DNA from: Candidatus Yanofskybacteria bacterium RIFCSPHIGHO2_01_FULL_41_26
GTDB lineage: Bacteria; Patescibacteriota; Minisyncoccia; 2-02-FULL-40-12; GWA2-44-9
Direction of reading: 5' to 3'
Assembly (NCBI GenBank): GCA_001794055.1
Contig: MGJB01000002.1
Coordinates: 1-46,933, forward strand
Length of the DNA stretch: 46,933 bases
This document shows, one piece after another, positions 22,450 to 30,619 of the stretch. Within the stretch, counting starts at the first letter, position 1; each line of letters begins with the position of its first letter. The position numbers and the translations under genes were made by a program. A model generated the notes under the pieces. The model made no database searches. It was not told where the DNA came from and saw nothing but the letters and a program-made list of their open reading frames with translations.

Positions 22450-23994
22450 TTGTCCATACGGCTTTTTTCTTCAGCAATCAACGGTATAGATGCCCAGCTC
22501 ATAGAGGTAGAAGTTGACTCAACTCCCGGTATTCATGCTTTTAATATTGTTGGTCTTCCTGACAAGGCAGTCCAAGAATCTAAGGATAGGATTGCCTCGG
22601 CTATCAAAAACAGCTCTTTAGCCGCCCCCAACTCAAAACACAGGAAAATTATCATAAATTTGGCTCCAGCCGACCTCAAAAAAGAAGGACCTTCTTATGA
22701 TTTACCCATTGCCGTCGGTTATCTGATGGAAACTAAGCAAGTCCAGTTCGATTCTTCTCAAAAATTGTTTATCGGGGAGCTTTCTTTAGACGGTTCCCTA
22801 AAGCACACCAATGGCATCTTGGCCACGGCGATTTTGGCGAAAAAGCTGGGTTTTAAAGAGCTGGTAGTCCCCTATTCTAATCTTGCTGAAGCTCAAATAG
22901 TTCAAGGCCTAAATGTTGTCGGAGCCAAGAATGTAAAGGAAGTGTTTGATCATCTTAATAATACACGACCCCTATCTGCCAAATATCTCAAAACTTCTAA
23001 TTTGTCGGAAGAAAAAGATGAGGACTTGCTAATGTCTATAAAAGGCCAAGAAACAGCAAAAAGAGCTTTGATTGTTGCAGCGGCCGGAGCTCATAACATT
23101 CTGATGTCGGGCCCCCCAGGTTCTGGCAAGACACTTTTGGCTAAGGCATTAGCCGAACTGTTACCTAAAATGTCTTTTGAAGAAGCGATTGAAGTGGCTA
23201 AGATATATAGTTCGGTCGGACTCATTAAGAACTCTCCCCTGTCTTTCAAACGGCCATTTAGAAGTCCGCATCACACAACATCTGCTCCGGCAATGGTTGG
23301 CGGAGGTACTTGGCCAAAACCGGGAGAAATAAGTTTAGCCCATCGAGGTGTTTTATTTCTGGACGAGCTTCCTGAATTTCCAAGAAATGTTTTGGAAAGT
23401 TTGCGACAACCACTGGAAGAAGGCACTATCTCTGTTTCTAGGGCCTCAAGCTCGGTTATTTTACCGGCTAACTTCACTTTAGTAGCGGCAATGAATGCCT
23501 GTCCTTGTGGTAATTTTGGTGAAGAGAAGGGGGTCTGTTACTGCTCCCCTATTCAGGTTTTAAATTACAGAAAGAAAGTGTCCGGGCCGTTGCTGGATAG
23601 AATAGATATTCAAATAAACGTTCCGCGCGAAACAATTGGCTCTGTCGATTCGCCCCTAAGCAAGGCTTCGGGGATAAAAGTAGGCGAAATAAAGGGTCAA
23701 ATAAATAAAGCCAAGGAGGTTCAGTTGGCCAGATTCAAGAATACCGGCCTTTTGGCCAATTCCGAGATTGATTACAAAAATATAGATAAATATTGTGTTT
23801 TGGATTCAGGAGCAGAAAATCTGCTTAAACAAGCCATTAATTTTAAAAATCAGTCATTAAGGGCGTATCACAAAACCAAGAAATTGGCCCGCACCATTGC
23901 CGATTTAGACGGTTCGGAGTCAATCAAAGAGCAACATGTGGCTGAAGCGGTAAATCTTCGCATGAATGAGAAGATGTTGAACGAGTTGGCATAG
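22450..23994 (+). CDS. comM: YifB/ComM family Mg-chelatase-like AAA+ ATPase
   Basis: ComM is a hexameric helicase that aids branch migration during natural transformation in some bacteria; YifB homologues are widespread. The 514-residue protein has the N-terminal ChlI domain (VEVDSTPGIHAFNIVGLPD..AVQESKDR, about 20-45), Walker A GPPGSGKTLLAKAL (about 221-234), Walker B LFLDELPEF (about 302-310), FTLVAAMNACPCG (about 341-353) with downstream cysteines, the arginine finger region LLDRIDIQI and the C-terminal ChlI domain. The in-frame start is TTG at 22450; see the finding on the mismatched ATG. Confidence 0.93.
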   Translation: MSIRLFSSAINGIDAQLIEVEVDSTPGIHAFNIVGLPDKAVQESKDRIASAIKNSSLAAPNSKHRKIIINLAPADLKKEGPSYDLPIAVGYLMETKQVQFDSSQKLFIGELSLDGSLKHTNGILATAILAKKLGFKELVVPYSNLAEAQIVQGLNVVGAKNVKEVFDHLNNTRPLSAKYLKTSNLSEEKDEDLLMSIKGQETAKRALIVAAAGAHNILMSGPPGSGKTLLAKALAELLPKMSFEEAIEVAKIYSSVGLIKNSPLSFKRPFRSPHHTTSAPAMVGGGTWPKPGEISLAHRGVLFLDELPEFPRNVLESLRQPLEEGTISVSRASSSVILPANFTLVAAMNACPCGNFGEEKGVCYCSPIQVLNYRKKVSGPLLDRIDIQINVPRETIGSVDSPLSKASGIKVGEIKGQINKAKEVQLARFKNTGLLANSEIDYKNIDKYCVLDSGAENLLKQAINFKNQSLRAYHKTKKLARTIADLDGSESIKEQHVAEAVNLRMNEKMLNELA

Positions 23995-24061
23995 GTATCG
24001 CTCAACCCCACCCCCCCATTTACTGGCCTGTTGGTTACGTCCTCCGGATCTTCGTCAGACA

Positions 24062-24179
24062 AATACTAAAATTAACCTTCAATTTGCTTAATAAATTTCA
24101 GCAACCGTTCCTCCGCCTGCTGGCGGATTTTCCGGCTAAAATTTATTGTATAAGCAAATTATCGGTTAATTTTAGTATT
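24062..24179 (+). repeat. Structured repeat B, copy B2
   Basis: AATACTAAAATTAACC (24062-24077) pairs perfectly with 24164-24179. AATTTGCTTA (24081-24090) pairs perfectly with 24151-24160. ATAAATTTCAGC pairs with 24135-24146 with one mismatch. The tip is TCCGCC/GGCGGA. It starts 68 nt after the comM-like stop. Flanking AACCCCACCCCCCC and GGGGATGGGGTT tracts can add an outer stem. Confidence 0.8.
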
Positions 24180-24241
24180 GTGTTGCCTGGCGAAACCAAA
24201 CGGCCTCAAATGGGGATGGGGTTTCGCTCAAAGCCAATAAA

Positions 24242-24265
24242 TCGGCTCAAAAGGCCGGTTTTTTG
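24242..24265 (+). terminator. Terminator after repeat B2
   Basis: CGGCT/GGCCG stem with a CAAAA loop followed by GTTTTTTGG; it likely ends the comM-like transcript. Confidence 0.6.
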
Positions 24266-24268
24266 GCC

Positions 24269-24297
24269 TTGCAATTTTATTTAAGTTGTGGTATAAT
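24269..24297 (+). promoter_or_regulatory. Consensus promoter
   Basis: TTGCAA (24269-24274), 17-nt spacer ending TGTGG, TATAAT (24292-24297). Confidence 0.85.
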
Positions 24298-24334
24298 TAG
24301 TTTATTCTGAAGAAGTACTGAACAGGAGGACGAG

Positions 24335-24505
24335 ATGGATTTCTGGCAAGTTCACGGAATTTGGTTCCTTATCTTCATCATGATGTTCCCACGGTTGACG
24401 ATGTTGTTCGCCGTGACGGTGCCGTTCGGCTGGCTCGCTTGGCTGGGCTGGGTATTCACCCCCTCCCTCCGTACGCGTAGAGGTTGCGGGGTGCTATTGA
24501 AATAA
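24335..24505 (+). CDS. Small hydrophobic membrane protein, C-terminus replaced by repeat
   Basis: The 56-residue frame encodes MDFWQVHGIWFLIFIMMFPR, LTMLFAVTVPFGWLAWLGWV, FTPSL and then RTRRGCGVLLK. It has a consensus promoter and AGGAGG before the ATG. The core F..HG.WFLI...FPR.T.LF...PFG...WLGW.F.P resembles small candidate-phylum membrane proteins that, as I recall, continue with a further hydrophobic segment. Here the last 10 or so codons coincide with repeat E sequence (E5), which also supplies the stop. It may thus be a truncated or remodelled copy. It is more GC-rich than its neighbours. Confidence 0.7.
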   Translation: MDFWQVHGIWFLIFIMMFPRLTMLFAVTVPFGWLAWLGWVFTPSLRTRRGCGVLLK

Positions 24506-24508
24506 AGT
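24475..24508 (+). repeat. 3' fragment of repeat E, copy E5
   Basis: GTAGAGGTTGCGGGGTGCTATTGAAATAAAG matches in two blocks the 3' end of E1 (AGAGGTTGTG, CTATTGAAATAAGG) and copy E4 (GGGGTTGTGGGGTG, TTATTGAAATAAG). Confidence 0.6.
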
Positions 24509-24521
24509 GCTGGGCGGAACG

Positions 24522-24541
24522 AAAGTTCCGCGCGGAACTTT
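24522..24541. repeat. Perfect 20-bp palindrome
   Basis: AAAGTTCCGCGCGGAACTTT has no central loop. It sits between the small membrane gene and the convergent terminator and could be a dyad binding site. Confidence 0.6.
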
Positions 24542-24542
24542 T

Positions 24543-24568
24543 AAAAACCACCGATTTCGGTGGTTTTT
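24543..24568. terminator. Bidirectional terminator
   Basis: AAAAACCACCGA/TCGGTGGTTTTT around a 2-nt loop, between convergent genes. Confidence 0.85.
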
Positions 24569-25700
24569 AGTATTTAAGGAGGGGATTTCTTGCTCCGTGG
24601 ACTTCAAAGTGAAGGTGGCAGCCCGTAGAGCGGCCTGTTGAGCCCATGATGCCTATTAATTGGCCCTTGGCGACGGTTTGTCCGGAGAGAATGACTATTT
24701 TGCTTAGATGGGCGTAGAGAGTTTCTGTGGCGTTAGGATGGTTTAATTTAATGAATTTACCAAATCCGCCGTTATATCCAACAGCATCAGCTGTTATTGT
24801 GTTGCCGTCGGCTGCTGCATAAATAGGGGTTCCGCAAGAATTGGCCAAGTCAGCACCGTTTCTTCCGTGGAGTCCTTGGCTTATTCTTCCTTGAGTCGGG
24901 ATCATAAAATAGTCGCCCAAGTTAGGAAGGTATGAAAACCTCTTAGCAATTGCCGACTGTGCTCCTGGTTTTGTTATAATAAGAGACTTTATCTGTCCAT
25001 CCGGAACAATCAATTCCTCATTTATTTCCAAAGGCTGGCCTTCCTTGAGGTCATTGAATGCTAATATTTTGTCTGAAGGAATCCCATACTTCTTAGCGAT
25101 TGAAGTCACTGTTTCACCATTTTTAACTTTGTGAATAACTCCGGAAACTGGAGGAATTCTCAAGACTTGGTCAGGTTTTATGCTGTTTGCATTTGCTAAA
25201 TTATTAGCCCAGATAATAGAATCAACACTTACACCATAGTCGGAAGCAACAAAAGACAACAAATCTCCGGTCTGGACCGTGTATTCGACTATCTGATTGC
25301 GTTTAAATCCAATTTCTATATAGTCGGTTATGGTTGGGTTGCTGGCTATTACAGAGTTTTCTTGGATTGTTGAGGGGTCAAGATTATTGGATTCTTCCCC
25401 TCCTTGGCCAAGATTTTGGCTACTTAAGGCGGTTAAACTATTAATGTAAGCTAATTGATTTTGGGATTGAGTGATATTAATTATTGATGCTGAAGTTTCC
25501 TCTATGTAATTTCTAATAAGATTACTAAACAGGTTTGTTTGTCCTTCGCTGGATGCTCCTTTAAATATCAAGACCAAAAAAACAAGTGTTAATGTTCCAT
25601 AAAAATTGAATAAACGGCTTGTTGTAAAGCTTTTAAATTTAGGCCAAAATGACCCTTCCCTTCCGAATTTTATCGAAAGAGTTTTTAAGTTTTGGAGCAA
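24567..25700 (-). CDS. LysM-domain M23 peptidoglycan endopeptidase
   Basis: The 377-residue protein has a basic cytoplasmic start, one membrane anchor (LFNFYGTLTLVFLVLIFKG, about 30-48), an extracellular linker, two LysM domains (YTVQTGDLLSFVASDYGVSV and HKVKNGETVTSIAKKYGIPS, about 139-235) and an M23 domain with GLHGRNGADLA (zinc His/Asp) and GCHLHFEV near the C-terminus. It should bind and cut peptidoglycan at the cell surface. The first start in frame is TTG at 25700 without a good Shine-Dalgarno. The next candidate lies well inside, so the N-terminus is uncertain. Confidence 0.9.
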   Translation of the reverse strand: MLQNLKTLSIKFGREGSFWPKFKSFTTSRLFNFYGTLTLVFLVLIFKGASSEGQTNLFSNLIRNYIEETSASIINITQSQNQLAYINSLTALSSQNLGQGGEESNNLDPSTIQENSVIASNPTITDYIEIGFKRNQIVEYTVQTGDLLSFVASDYGVSVDSIIWANNLANANSIKPDQVLRIPPVSGVIHKVKNGETVTSIAKKYGIPSDKILAFNDLKEGQPLEINEELIVPDGQIKSLIITKPGAQSAIAKRFSYLPNLGDYFMIPTQGRISQGLHGRNGADLANSCGTPIYAAADGNTITADAVGYNGGFGKFIKLNHPNATETLYAHLSKIVILSGQTVAKGQLIGIMGSTGRSTGCHLHFEVHGARNPLLKY

Positions 25701-25827
25701 CTTACTAATAGTTTTTTAATTAGTTAAACTCGGCTCATTTACACGTTTTTGGCCAAATAAAGCAAAAATCCTCTTGCGAGAATTTCCTATTGAGTTTATC
25801 ACTTTTTGAGTCAAAAAGTCAATTTGG

Positions 25828-25856
25828 TTGTCAACACAATAATTCGGTGGTATTTT
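25828..25856 (+). promoter_or_regulatory. yraN promoter, near-leaderless
   Basis: TTGTCA, 17-nt spacer ending TGG, TATTTT (25851-25856). The ATG at 25863 is 6 nt beyond the -10, about where transcription would start. Confidence 0.65.
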
Positions 25857-25862
25857 TCTTGG

Positions 25863-26228
25863 ATGAGTACATTTGAACTGGGTTTTTTGGCAGAAAATTT
25901 AGCAGCTCGATATTTAGAAAAGAAAGGGTACAAGATACTCGATTTAAATTATAGAAAACCATGGGGCGAGATAGATATTGTTGCTTCAAAAGAGGGGATT
26001 TTAGTTTTTGTGGAGGTCAAGGCTAACAGGAAAATAATTGCCGGTTTTGAGCCGGAATTAAGAGCCACTACTTCTAAAATAATTAAAGTAGCTAGAACTG
26101 CGAGAACTTATCTTGCTGAAAAACATTTTAGTATTGAACAAGAATGGCAAATAGACGTGATTTCCGTAGGATTAGACGAACCTCAAGAAGTGGCCAAAAT
26201 AAGGCATTTCAAGAATATTGATGTTTAG
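25863..26228 (+). CDS. yraN: YraN/UPF0102 family nuclease-like protein
   Basis: From the ATG at 25863 the protein has 121 residues, matching the family. It has the restriction-endonuclease-like core: LGFLAENLAARYLEKKGYKIL, RKPWGEIDIVA (E and D of the active site), ILVFVEVKANRK (ExK) and a C-terminal WQIDVISV. The biological role is not settled; Holliday-junction-resolvase-like folds are predicted. The frame is open for 19 more codons upstream, but these overlap the promoter and are not conserved. Confidence 0.92.
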   Translation: MSTFELGFLAENLAARYLEKKGYKILDLNYRKPWGEIDIVASKEGILVFVEVKANRKIIAGFEPELRATTSKIIKVARTARTYLAEKHFSIEQEWQIDVISVGLDEPQEVAKIRHFKNIDV

Positions 26229-26310
26229 AATTATCTACTTTAAATAAAGCTTTTATTGACCGAAAGAGGGAAGTTCCGTGTGGAGTATTTGTTCGAAGTC
26301 TACATAGCCC

Positions 26311-26339
26311 TTTACATTTGTGTGTTTTTCTGATATAAT
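26311..26339 (+). promoter_or_regulatory. Consensus promoter
   Basis: TTTACA (26311-26316), 17-nt spacer, TATAAT (26334-26339), about 50 nt before the next ATG. Confidence 0.85.
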
Positions 26340-26390
26340 AAAGGTATTCTTTGAAATTCAGATTCTGCCCAAAAGGGCAGGGAGGACAGC

Positions 26391-27134
26391 ATGAGAAAAA
26401 TGTTAGCGATCTTCATTTTGGCAGTTCTGACGACGGCCGTTCCGGTAAACGCCCAGGCTATTCGATGGGGATACATTCCTCAGACAACGGAGGGTTGGTA
26501 TTATCTGGTCAATGGTGATCAGGTGGGTATGCTTACCGCCGATAATCTCGGCATGGTGAGAGGTCTCACTCACCAACTCCGGCGGTCGGAGATACGTTCC
26601 CTGTCCGACGATCTTGTTTGGAACGGAGCTGCATACGGTGTCAACACTGCGCGCGGTTTCTATCCGATGTATGATCACAACATGCGTCCAATGAGTCGCC
26701 GAGAGGCGAGTATCACTGGAGCAGCAATCGGAGCGGCAATTGGTTTTGGTGTCTCGGGAAATACTCGGGGCACAGCAATCGGTGCGGCTGGTGGCGCGAT
26801 TGTGGGGCTTCTAACACACCGTGGCAACAGCAATAAGAACGATATCGGTACGAGGCCGAATCGACAAGTGTCCGTTTCGAACCAACCATCAACCGCGGGG
26901 GATTGGCGAGTTTCAAACCGAACGTCCAAGCGTGCCGAACTCTGGGACGGCGAGCAATTTGTCGCTCGTATCGAGTCTGGCAGGAGTATCCAGGTCGATG
27001 CGCCCCGGAATGGCGGCTACAAGGCCATTTTGCTGATCCCGAACCGCTCCGGTGGTTTAAATCGGGAAGCGGCCCAGATCCGCGGAAATGACAATCTCAA
27101 TGGCTGGGACATCGTTTCCGCGGCTGTAAGATAG
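26391..27134 (+). CDS. Secreted glycine-zipper protein of unknown function
   Basis: The 247-residue protein has a signal peptide (MLAIFILAVLTTAVPVNAQA, cleavage near residue 22) and an N-terminal domain with WGYIPQTTEGWYYLVNGDQV. A Gly/Ala-rich helix-turn-helix (ITGAAIGAAIGFGVSGN and GTAIGAAGGAIVGLLTH, about 108-143) is typical of glycine-zipper membrane-inserting segments. A C-terminal domain (VSNRTSKRAELWDGEQFVAR) follows. GGGAGG precedes the ATG, and promoter and terminator are both strong, so it is monocistronic. Its GC content is distinctly higher than that of neighbouring genes. Confidence 0.8.
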   Translation: MRKMLAIFILAVLTTAVPVNAQAIRWGYIPQTTEGWYYLVNGDQVGMLTADNLGMVRGLTHQLRRSEIRSLSDDLVWNGAAYGVNTARGFYPMYDHNMRPMSRREASITGAAIGAAIGFGVSGNTRGTAIGAAGGAIVGLLTHRGNSNKNDIGTRPNRQVSVSNQPSTAGDWRVSNRTSKRAELWDGEQFVARIESGRSIQVDAPRNGGYKAILLIPNRSGGLNREAAQIRGNDNLNGWDIVSAAVR

Positions 27135-27147
27135 AAGACTCAAGTCT

Positions 27148-27194
27148 AACCGCATTTGCAACCACATCACGTGGCCATCGCAAATGCGGTTTTC
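27148..27194 (+). terminator. Rho-independent terminator
   Basis: AACCGCATTTGC/GCAAATGCGGTT, perfect 12 bp, enclosing an inner CCAC/GTGG stem, followed by TTCT. Confidence 0.8.
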
Positions 27195-27197
27195 TAA

Positions 27198-27226
27198 TTG
27201 AAAAAAACAATAAAAAAAGCTAATAT
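27198..27226 (+). promoter_or_regulatory. tsaE promoter, leaderless
   Basis: TTGAAA (27198-27203), 17-nt spacer, TAATAT (27221-27226). The ATG at 27232 is only 5 nt beyond the -10 box, so transcription would begin at or next to the start codon. Confidence 0.75.
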
Positions 27227-27231
27227 TAGTC

Positions 27232-27666
27232 ATGATTTTTAATTCTCACAGTCCAAAAGAAACCCAGAAAATTGCTGCTGATTTAGCTCACAAAATTATC
27301 AAAACCAAAAAGGGTGCGGTGGTAGCATTAGAAGGGGAGTTAGGAGCTGGCAAGACAACTTTTATACAGGGATTTGCTAAAGCTCTTGGCATAAAATCAA
27401 AAATAAAAAGTCCGACTTTTGTTTTAATGAAAAAATATAAGGTTCCGGGCGGAACATCTAATCTCTATCACTTGGATTGTTATAGAATAGGGGACCATAA
27501 AGATTTAAAAATTCTAGAATTGAAAGAAATTTTTTCAGAGTCGCACGATATTATTTTAATAGAATGGGCAGAGAGGGCGAAGGAGATTCTTCCCAAAAAA
27601 CACGTTACGATTCACATTGACCATATCGATAAAAAAACCAGAAAATTATTAATTACTAATGACTAA
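27232..27666 (+). CDS. tsaE: tRNA threonylcarbamoyladenosine biosynthesis ATPase TsaE
   Basis: TsaE is the ATPase partner of TsaB and TsaD in making t6A37 on ANN-decoding tRNAs. The 144-residue protein has Walker A ALEGELGAGKTTFIQGFAKA (about 33-52), SPTFVLMKKY (about 64-73), YHLDCYRI (about 82-89) and IILIEWAER (Walker B region, about 107-115). No Shine-Dalgarno exists and the message is predicted to be leaderless. It overlaps polA by 8 nt, so the two are co-transcribed. Confidence 0.95.
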   Translation: MIFNSHSPKETQKIAADLAHKIIKTKKGAVVALEGELGAGKTTFIQGFAKALGIKSKIKSPTFVLMKKYKVPGGTSNLYHLDCYRIGDHKDLKILELKEIFSESHDIILIEWAERAKEILPKKHVTIHIDHIDKKTRKLLITND

Positions 27667-30304
27667 AAAATTAATTTTGATAGACGGCCACGCATTAGTT
27701 CACAGAGCATTTCACGCATTGCCTCAAACATTGGCTTCACCGACAGGCCTTTTAACCAATGCTGTTTATGGTTTTACGGCGGTATTGATTAAAGCTATCA
27801 AAGACATAAAACCTGATTACATCGTGGCCACTTTTGATTTGGCTGGTCCGACATTCCGCCATGAGGAATTTGCCGATTACAAAGCGCATCGCGAAAAAGC
27901 CCCTGAGGGATTGCATGAACAGGTGCCTTTAGTAAAAGAAGTTCTTGCGGCTTTTGGAATACCAGTTTTTGAAAAACCAGGATTTGAAGCCGATGATGTT
28001 ATCGGTTCAATTTGTGAGAAAACCAAAAAAGTTAAAGGCCTGCAAACCATTATTGCTACTGGAGACATGGACACGCTTCAACTTGTTGAAGGCGACAAAG
28101 TGGTGGTTTTAACGCTTAGAAAAGGGGTAACAGACACAGTTTTATACAATGAAGACGAGGTCAGAAAACGCTACGGCATTGAGCCGGAACAGCTGGTTGA
28201 TTATAAAGGGTTGAAAGGAGATCCATCCGATAATATTCCCGGGGTTCCTGGAGTGGGGGAGAAGACCGCATCTGTTTTGATAAAAAAATTTGGCAATCTT
28301 AATAATTTGTATAAAGAAATAGAAAAACCAGCAAACAACAAAAACAAAGATGTTTCAGAAAAGTTGGTTCAGAAATTGATTGAAAACAAAGACATGGCCT
28401 TTTTTTCCAAGAAACTCGCAACTATCATTAAAAATGTGAACATTGATTTTAAGTTAGAAAATGCCGAATGGCGAAAAACAATGAAGAAAGACGAAATTTC
28501 TCATCTTTTTCAGAGCATGGGCTTTTATAGTTTACTTAAGCGTGTTTCGGAAGTTGATGGTTCTGTTGTCCAGGAGCAGACGTCTTTTTTGCCTCCGCCA
28601 AAAACCGGGTCAGGGACAAATGAATTAAAAACTGACAAAGAAATAGCGGACCTGCTGTTTAAATTAAAAAATCAAAAAGAATTTGCCCTGGATGTATCCG
28701 GCAACAGTATTTATTTTGCCGTTGACCCAAAAGAGTGTGTTTCAGTTTCATTTGAATGTTTATCAAAGAACACATCCTTGAGGTTAAACCTCAAGGATGT
28801 GTTGGAGAATCCAAAAATAAGTAAAGTGGGCCACGATTTTAAAATGATTTCTAAATATTTTCTTGGCAAAGGGATTCATGTTGAGGGAATAAGTTTTGAT
28901 TCCAAAATTGCCGCTTATCTTCTTAATTCAGATCTTAGAGACTACTCCCTGCACAATGTTTATTTCATTGAATTTAAGCAAAACATGGATATTAACCCAA
29001 AAAGAAGTCCTTGTGTTGTTCTCGAATTGAAAAATAAACTTGTTGCTAAGCTAAAACACATCGATTCTTTGTGGGTTTTGGAAAAGATAGAACTGCCACT
29101 TTCGATAGTATTGGCTGAGATGGAATTAAGCGGAATTAAAATTGATTCTTCGGCTATTGCTCGACTTGAAAAGACAACAACCAAAGAGCTGACCAAGCTT
29201 GAAAAAAATATATATGAATTAGCCGGTAAGGAATTTAATGTCAACTCGCCCCAGCAAATGTCGGCTATATTGTTTGAGCATTTGAAGATAACAGGAAAGC
29301 TTAAGAAAACCAGCAAAGGAGCTATTTCTACGGCAGCGCCGGAATTAGAAAAATTATCAGGAGTACATCCTATAATAGACTTGATACTGAAATATAGAGA
29401 ACTTCAAAAACTGAAAACAACGTATATTGACCCATTTCCGAACCTGGTCAATAAACATGGACGTATTTGTACGACTTTTAATCAAACAGGCACTACTACA
29501 GGCCGTCTTTCAAGCGAGGAGCCAAATCTTCAAAATATTCCGATTCGTACCGATATTGGCCAGGAATTTAGGAAGGTTTTTATTGCGTCGCCTGGATATA
29601 AATTAGTTTCTTTTGACTATTCACAACTTGAACTTCGCATCGCAGCTCATATTTCCAAAGATAAAAAAATGAGCGAGGCTTTCAAAAGAGGAGAGGATAT
29701 TCATACCCGGACCGCTGCTGAAATATTTGGCGTTCAGGCCTCGGAGGTTACTACTGGCATGCGAAGGCAGGCAAAAGTTTTAAATTTCGGAATTTTGTAT
29801 GGCATGGGAATTATTGGTTTTCAGAGAGCTTCAGGAGTTGATAGAGCTAAGGCCAAAGAATTTATCGATAGATATCTTCATGAATTTTCCGGAATAGCTC
29901 GCTATATGCAAGAAATGAGAGATAAAGTCCGCCGAGATGGTTATGTAACAACAATTTTCGGGAGGCGTAGACAATTGCCGGAAGTCTTTTCTGGCATACC
30001 TCAACTTGTAAACCAAGCCGAAAGAATGGCGATTAATATGCCCATTCAAGGGACAGAGGCCGATCTTTTGAAACTATCCATGATCGAGATTCATGAATTA
30101 ATTCATAAGGAAAAAACAGAAAAAAACGTAAAACTGTTATTACAAGTTCATGATGAACTCTTGTTTGAGGTGAAAGAAGATCTAATTAGGGATTGGGCTT
30201 CAAGAATAAGAAACATAATGGAAAATATCCACAAATTTGATGTGCCCTTGATCGTTGATGCGAAGTATGGTATAAATTGGGCAGAGATGGAAGAGATAAC
30301 ATAG
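27659..30304 (+). CDS. polA: DNA polymerase I
   Basis: The 881-residue repair and Okazaki-fragment polymerase has three parts. The 5'-3' exonuclease domain is intact (LILIDGHALVHRAFHAL, ADDVIGSICEK, GDMDTLQLV, KGDPSDNIPGVPGVGEKTA). The 3'-5' exonuclease-like domain is degenerate: the usual DxE motif reads LDVSGNS and the NxxxD site reads VGHDFKMISK, so proofreading is probably lost. The polymerase domain is intact, with motif A DYSQLELRIAAH, motif B RRQAKVLNFGILYGMG and motif C LLQVHDELLFEV. It is translationally coupled to tsaE. Confidence 0.97.
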   Translation: MTKKLILIDGHALVHRAFHALPQTLASPTGLLTNAVYGFTAVLIKAIKDIKPDYIVATFDLAGPTFRHEEFADYKAHREKAPEGLHEQVPLVKEVLAAFGIPVFEKPGFEADDVIGSICEKTKKVKGLQTIIATGDMDTLQLVEGDKVVVLTLRKGVTDTVLYNEDEVRKRYGIEPEQLVDYKGLKGDPSDNIPGVPGVGEKTASVLIKKFGNLNNLYKEIEKPANNKNKDVSEKLVQKLIENKDMAFFSKKLATIIKNVNIDFKLENAEWRKTMKKDEISHLFQSMGFYSLLKRVSEVDGSVVQEQTSFLPPPKTGSGTNELKTDKEIADLLFKLKNQKEFALDVSGNSIYFAVDPKECVSVSFECLSKNTSLRLNLKDVLENPKISKVGHDFKMISKYFLGKGIHVEGISFDSKIAAYLLNSDLRDYSLHNVYFIEFKQNMDINPKRSPCVVLELKNKLVAKLKHIDSLWVLEKIELPLSIVLAEMELSGIKIDSSAIARLEKTTTKELTKLEKNIYELAGKEFNVNSPQQMSAILFEHLKITGKLKKTSKGAISTAAPELEKLSGVHPIIDLILKYRELQKLKTTYIDPFPNLVNKHGRICTTFNQTGTTTGRLSSEEPNLQNIPIRTDIGQEFRKVFIASPGYKLVSFDYSQLELRIAAHISKDKKMSEAFKRGEDIHTRTAAEIFGVQASEVTTGMRRQAKVLNFGILYGMGIIGFQRASGVDRAKAKEFIDRYLHEFSGIARYMQEMRDKVRRDGYVTTIFGRRRQLPEVFSGIPQLVNQAERMAINMPIQGTEADLLKLSMIEIHELIHKEKTEKNVKLLLQVHDELLFEVKEDLIRDWASRIRNIMENIHKFDVPLIVDAKYGINWAEMEEIT

Positions 30305-30313
30305 GAGTCCAAA

Positions 30314-30577
30314 ATGGCACTTTCAGAACTTGAACCGGATGTAAACAGAGTGGAAATCGCTGCTTTAAGAATGAAGGAAATAATTGAAACTACTTGGTTA
30401 AGAGACCCCGTCTTAAACGAGGTAGAAATAGTCGAGTTTAATCGTTTAAAGGCAGAGATCGAGAATGTGGGTTTATATGTAAATTGGGAAGTAAGATTTA
30501 AAATAGATGATTCGGGTGATCCTAAAATTGAGGCAGATGTAAACGTATTAATACCAAAAAACACTACAATCCATTAG
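30314..30577 (+). CDS. Small hypothetical protein
   Basis: The 87-residue acidic protein has two predicted helices (VNRVEIAALRMKEIIETTW and EIVEFNRLKAEIENVGLYV) and two beta strands (NWEVRFKIDD, IEADVNVLIPK). No family is recognised. AGGAG lies 7 nt before the ATG and a strong terminator begins at the stop. It begins 9 nt after polA, so it can be read on the polA transcript yet has its own ribosome-binding site. Confidence 0.75.
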   Translation: MALSELEPDVNRVEIAALRMKEIIETTWLRDPVLNEVEIVEFNRLKAEIENVGLYVNWEVRFKIDDSGDPKIEADVNVLIPKNTTIH

Positions 30578-30603
30578 AACTGGTAAAAGGCCAGTTTTTT
30601 TGT
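30578..30603 (+). terminator. Rho-independent terminator
   Basis: AACTGG/CCAGTT with a 7-nt loop followed by TTTTTG. Confidence 0.85.
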
Positions 30604-30619
30604 TAATAATTAGACTAAT

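Noticed and set aside
22298-22489. 63-codon frame between repeat E3 and the comM-like gene
   Set aside because: It overlaps the start of the comM-like gene, has an unlikely composition and no clear homology; AGAGGG before its ATG is probably chance.
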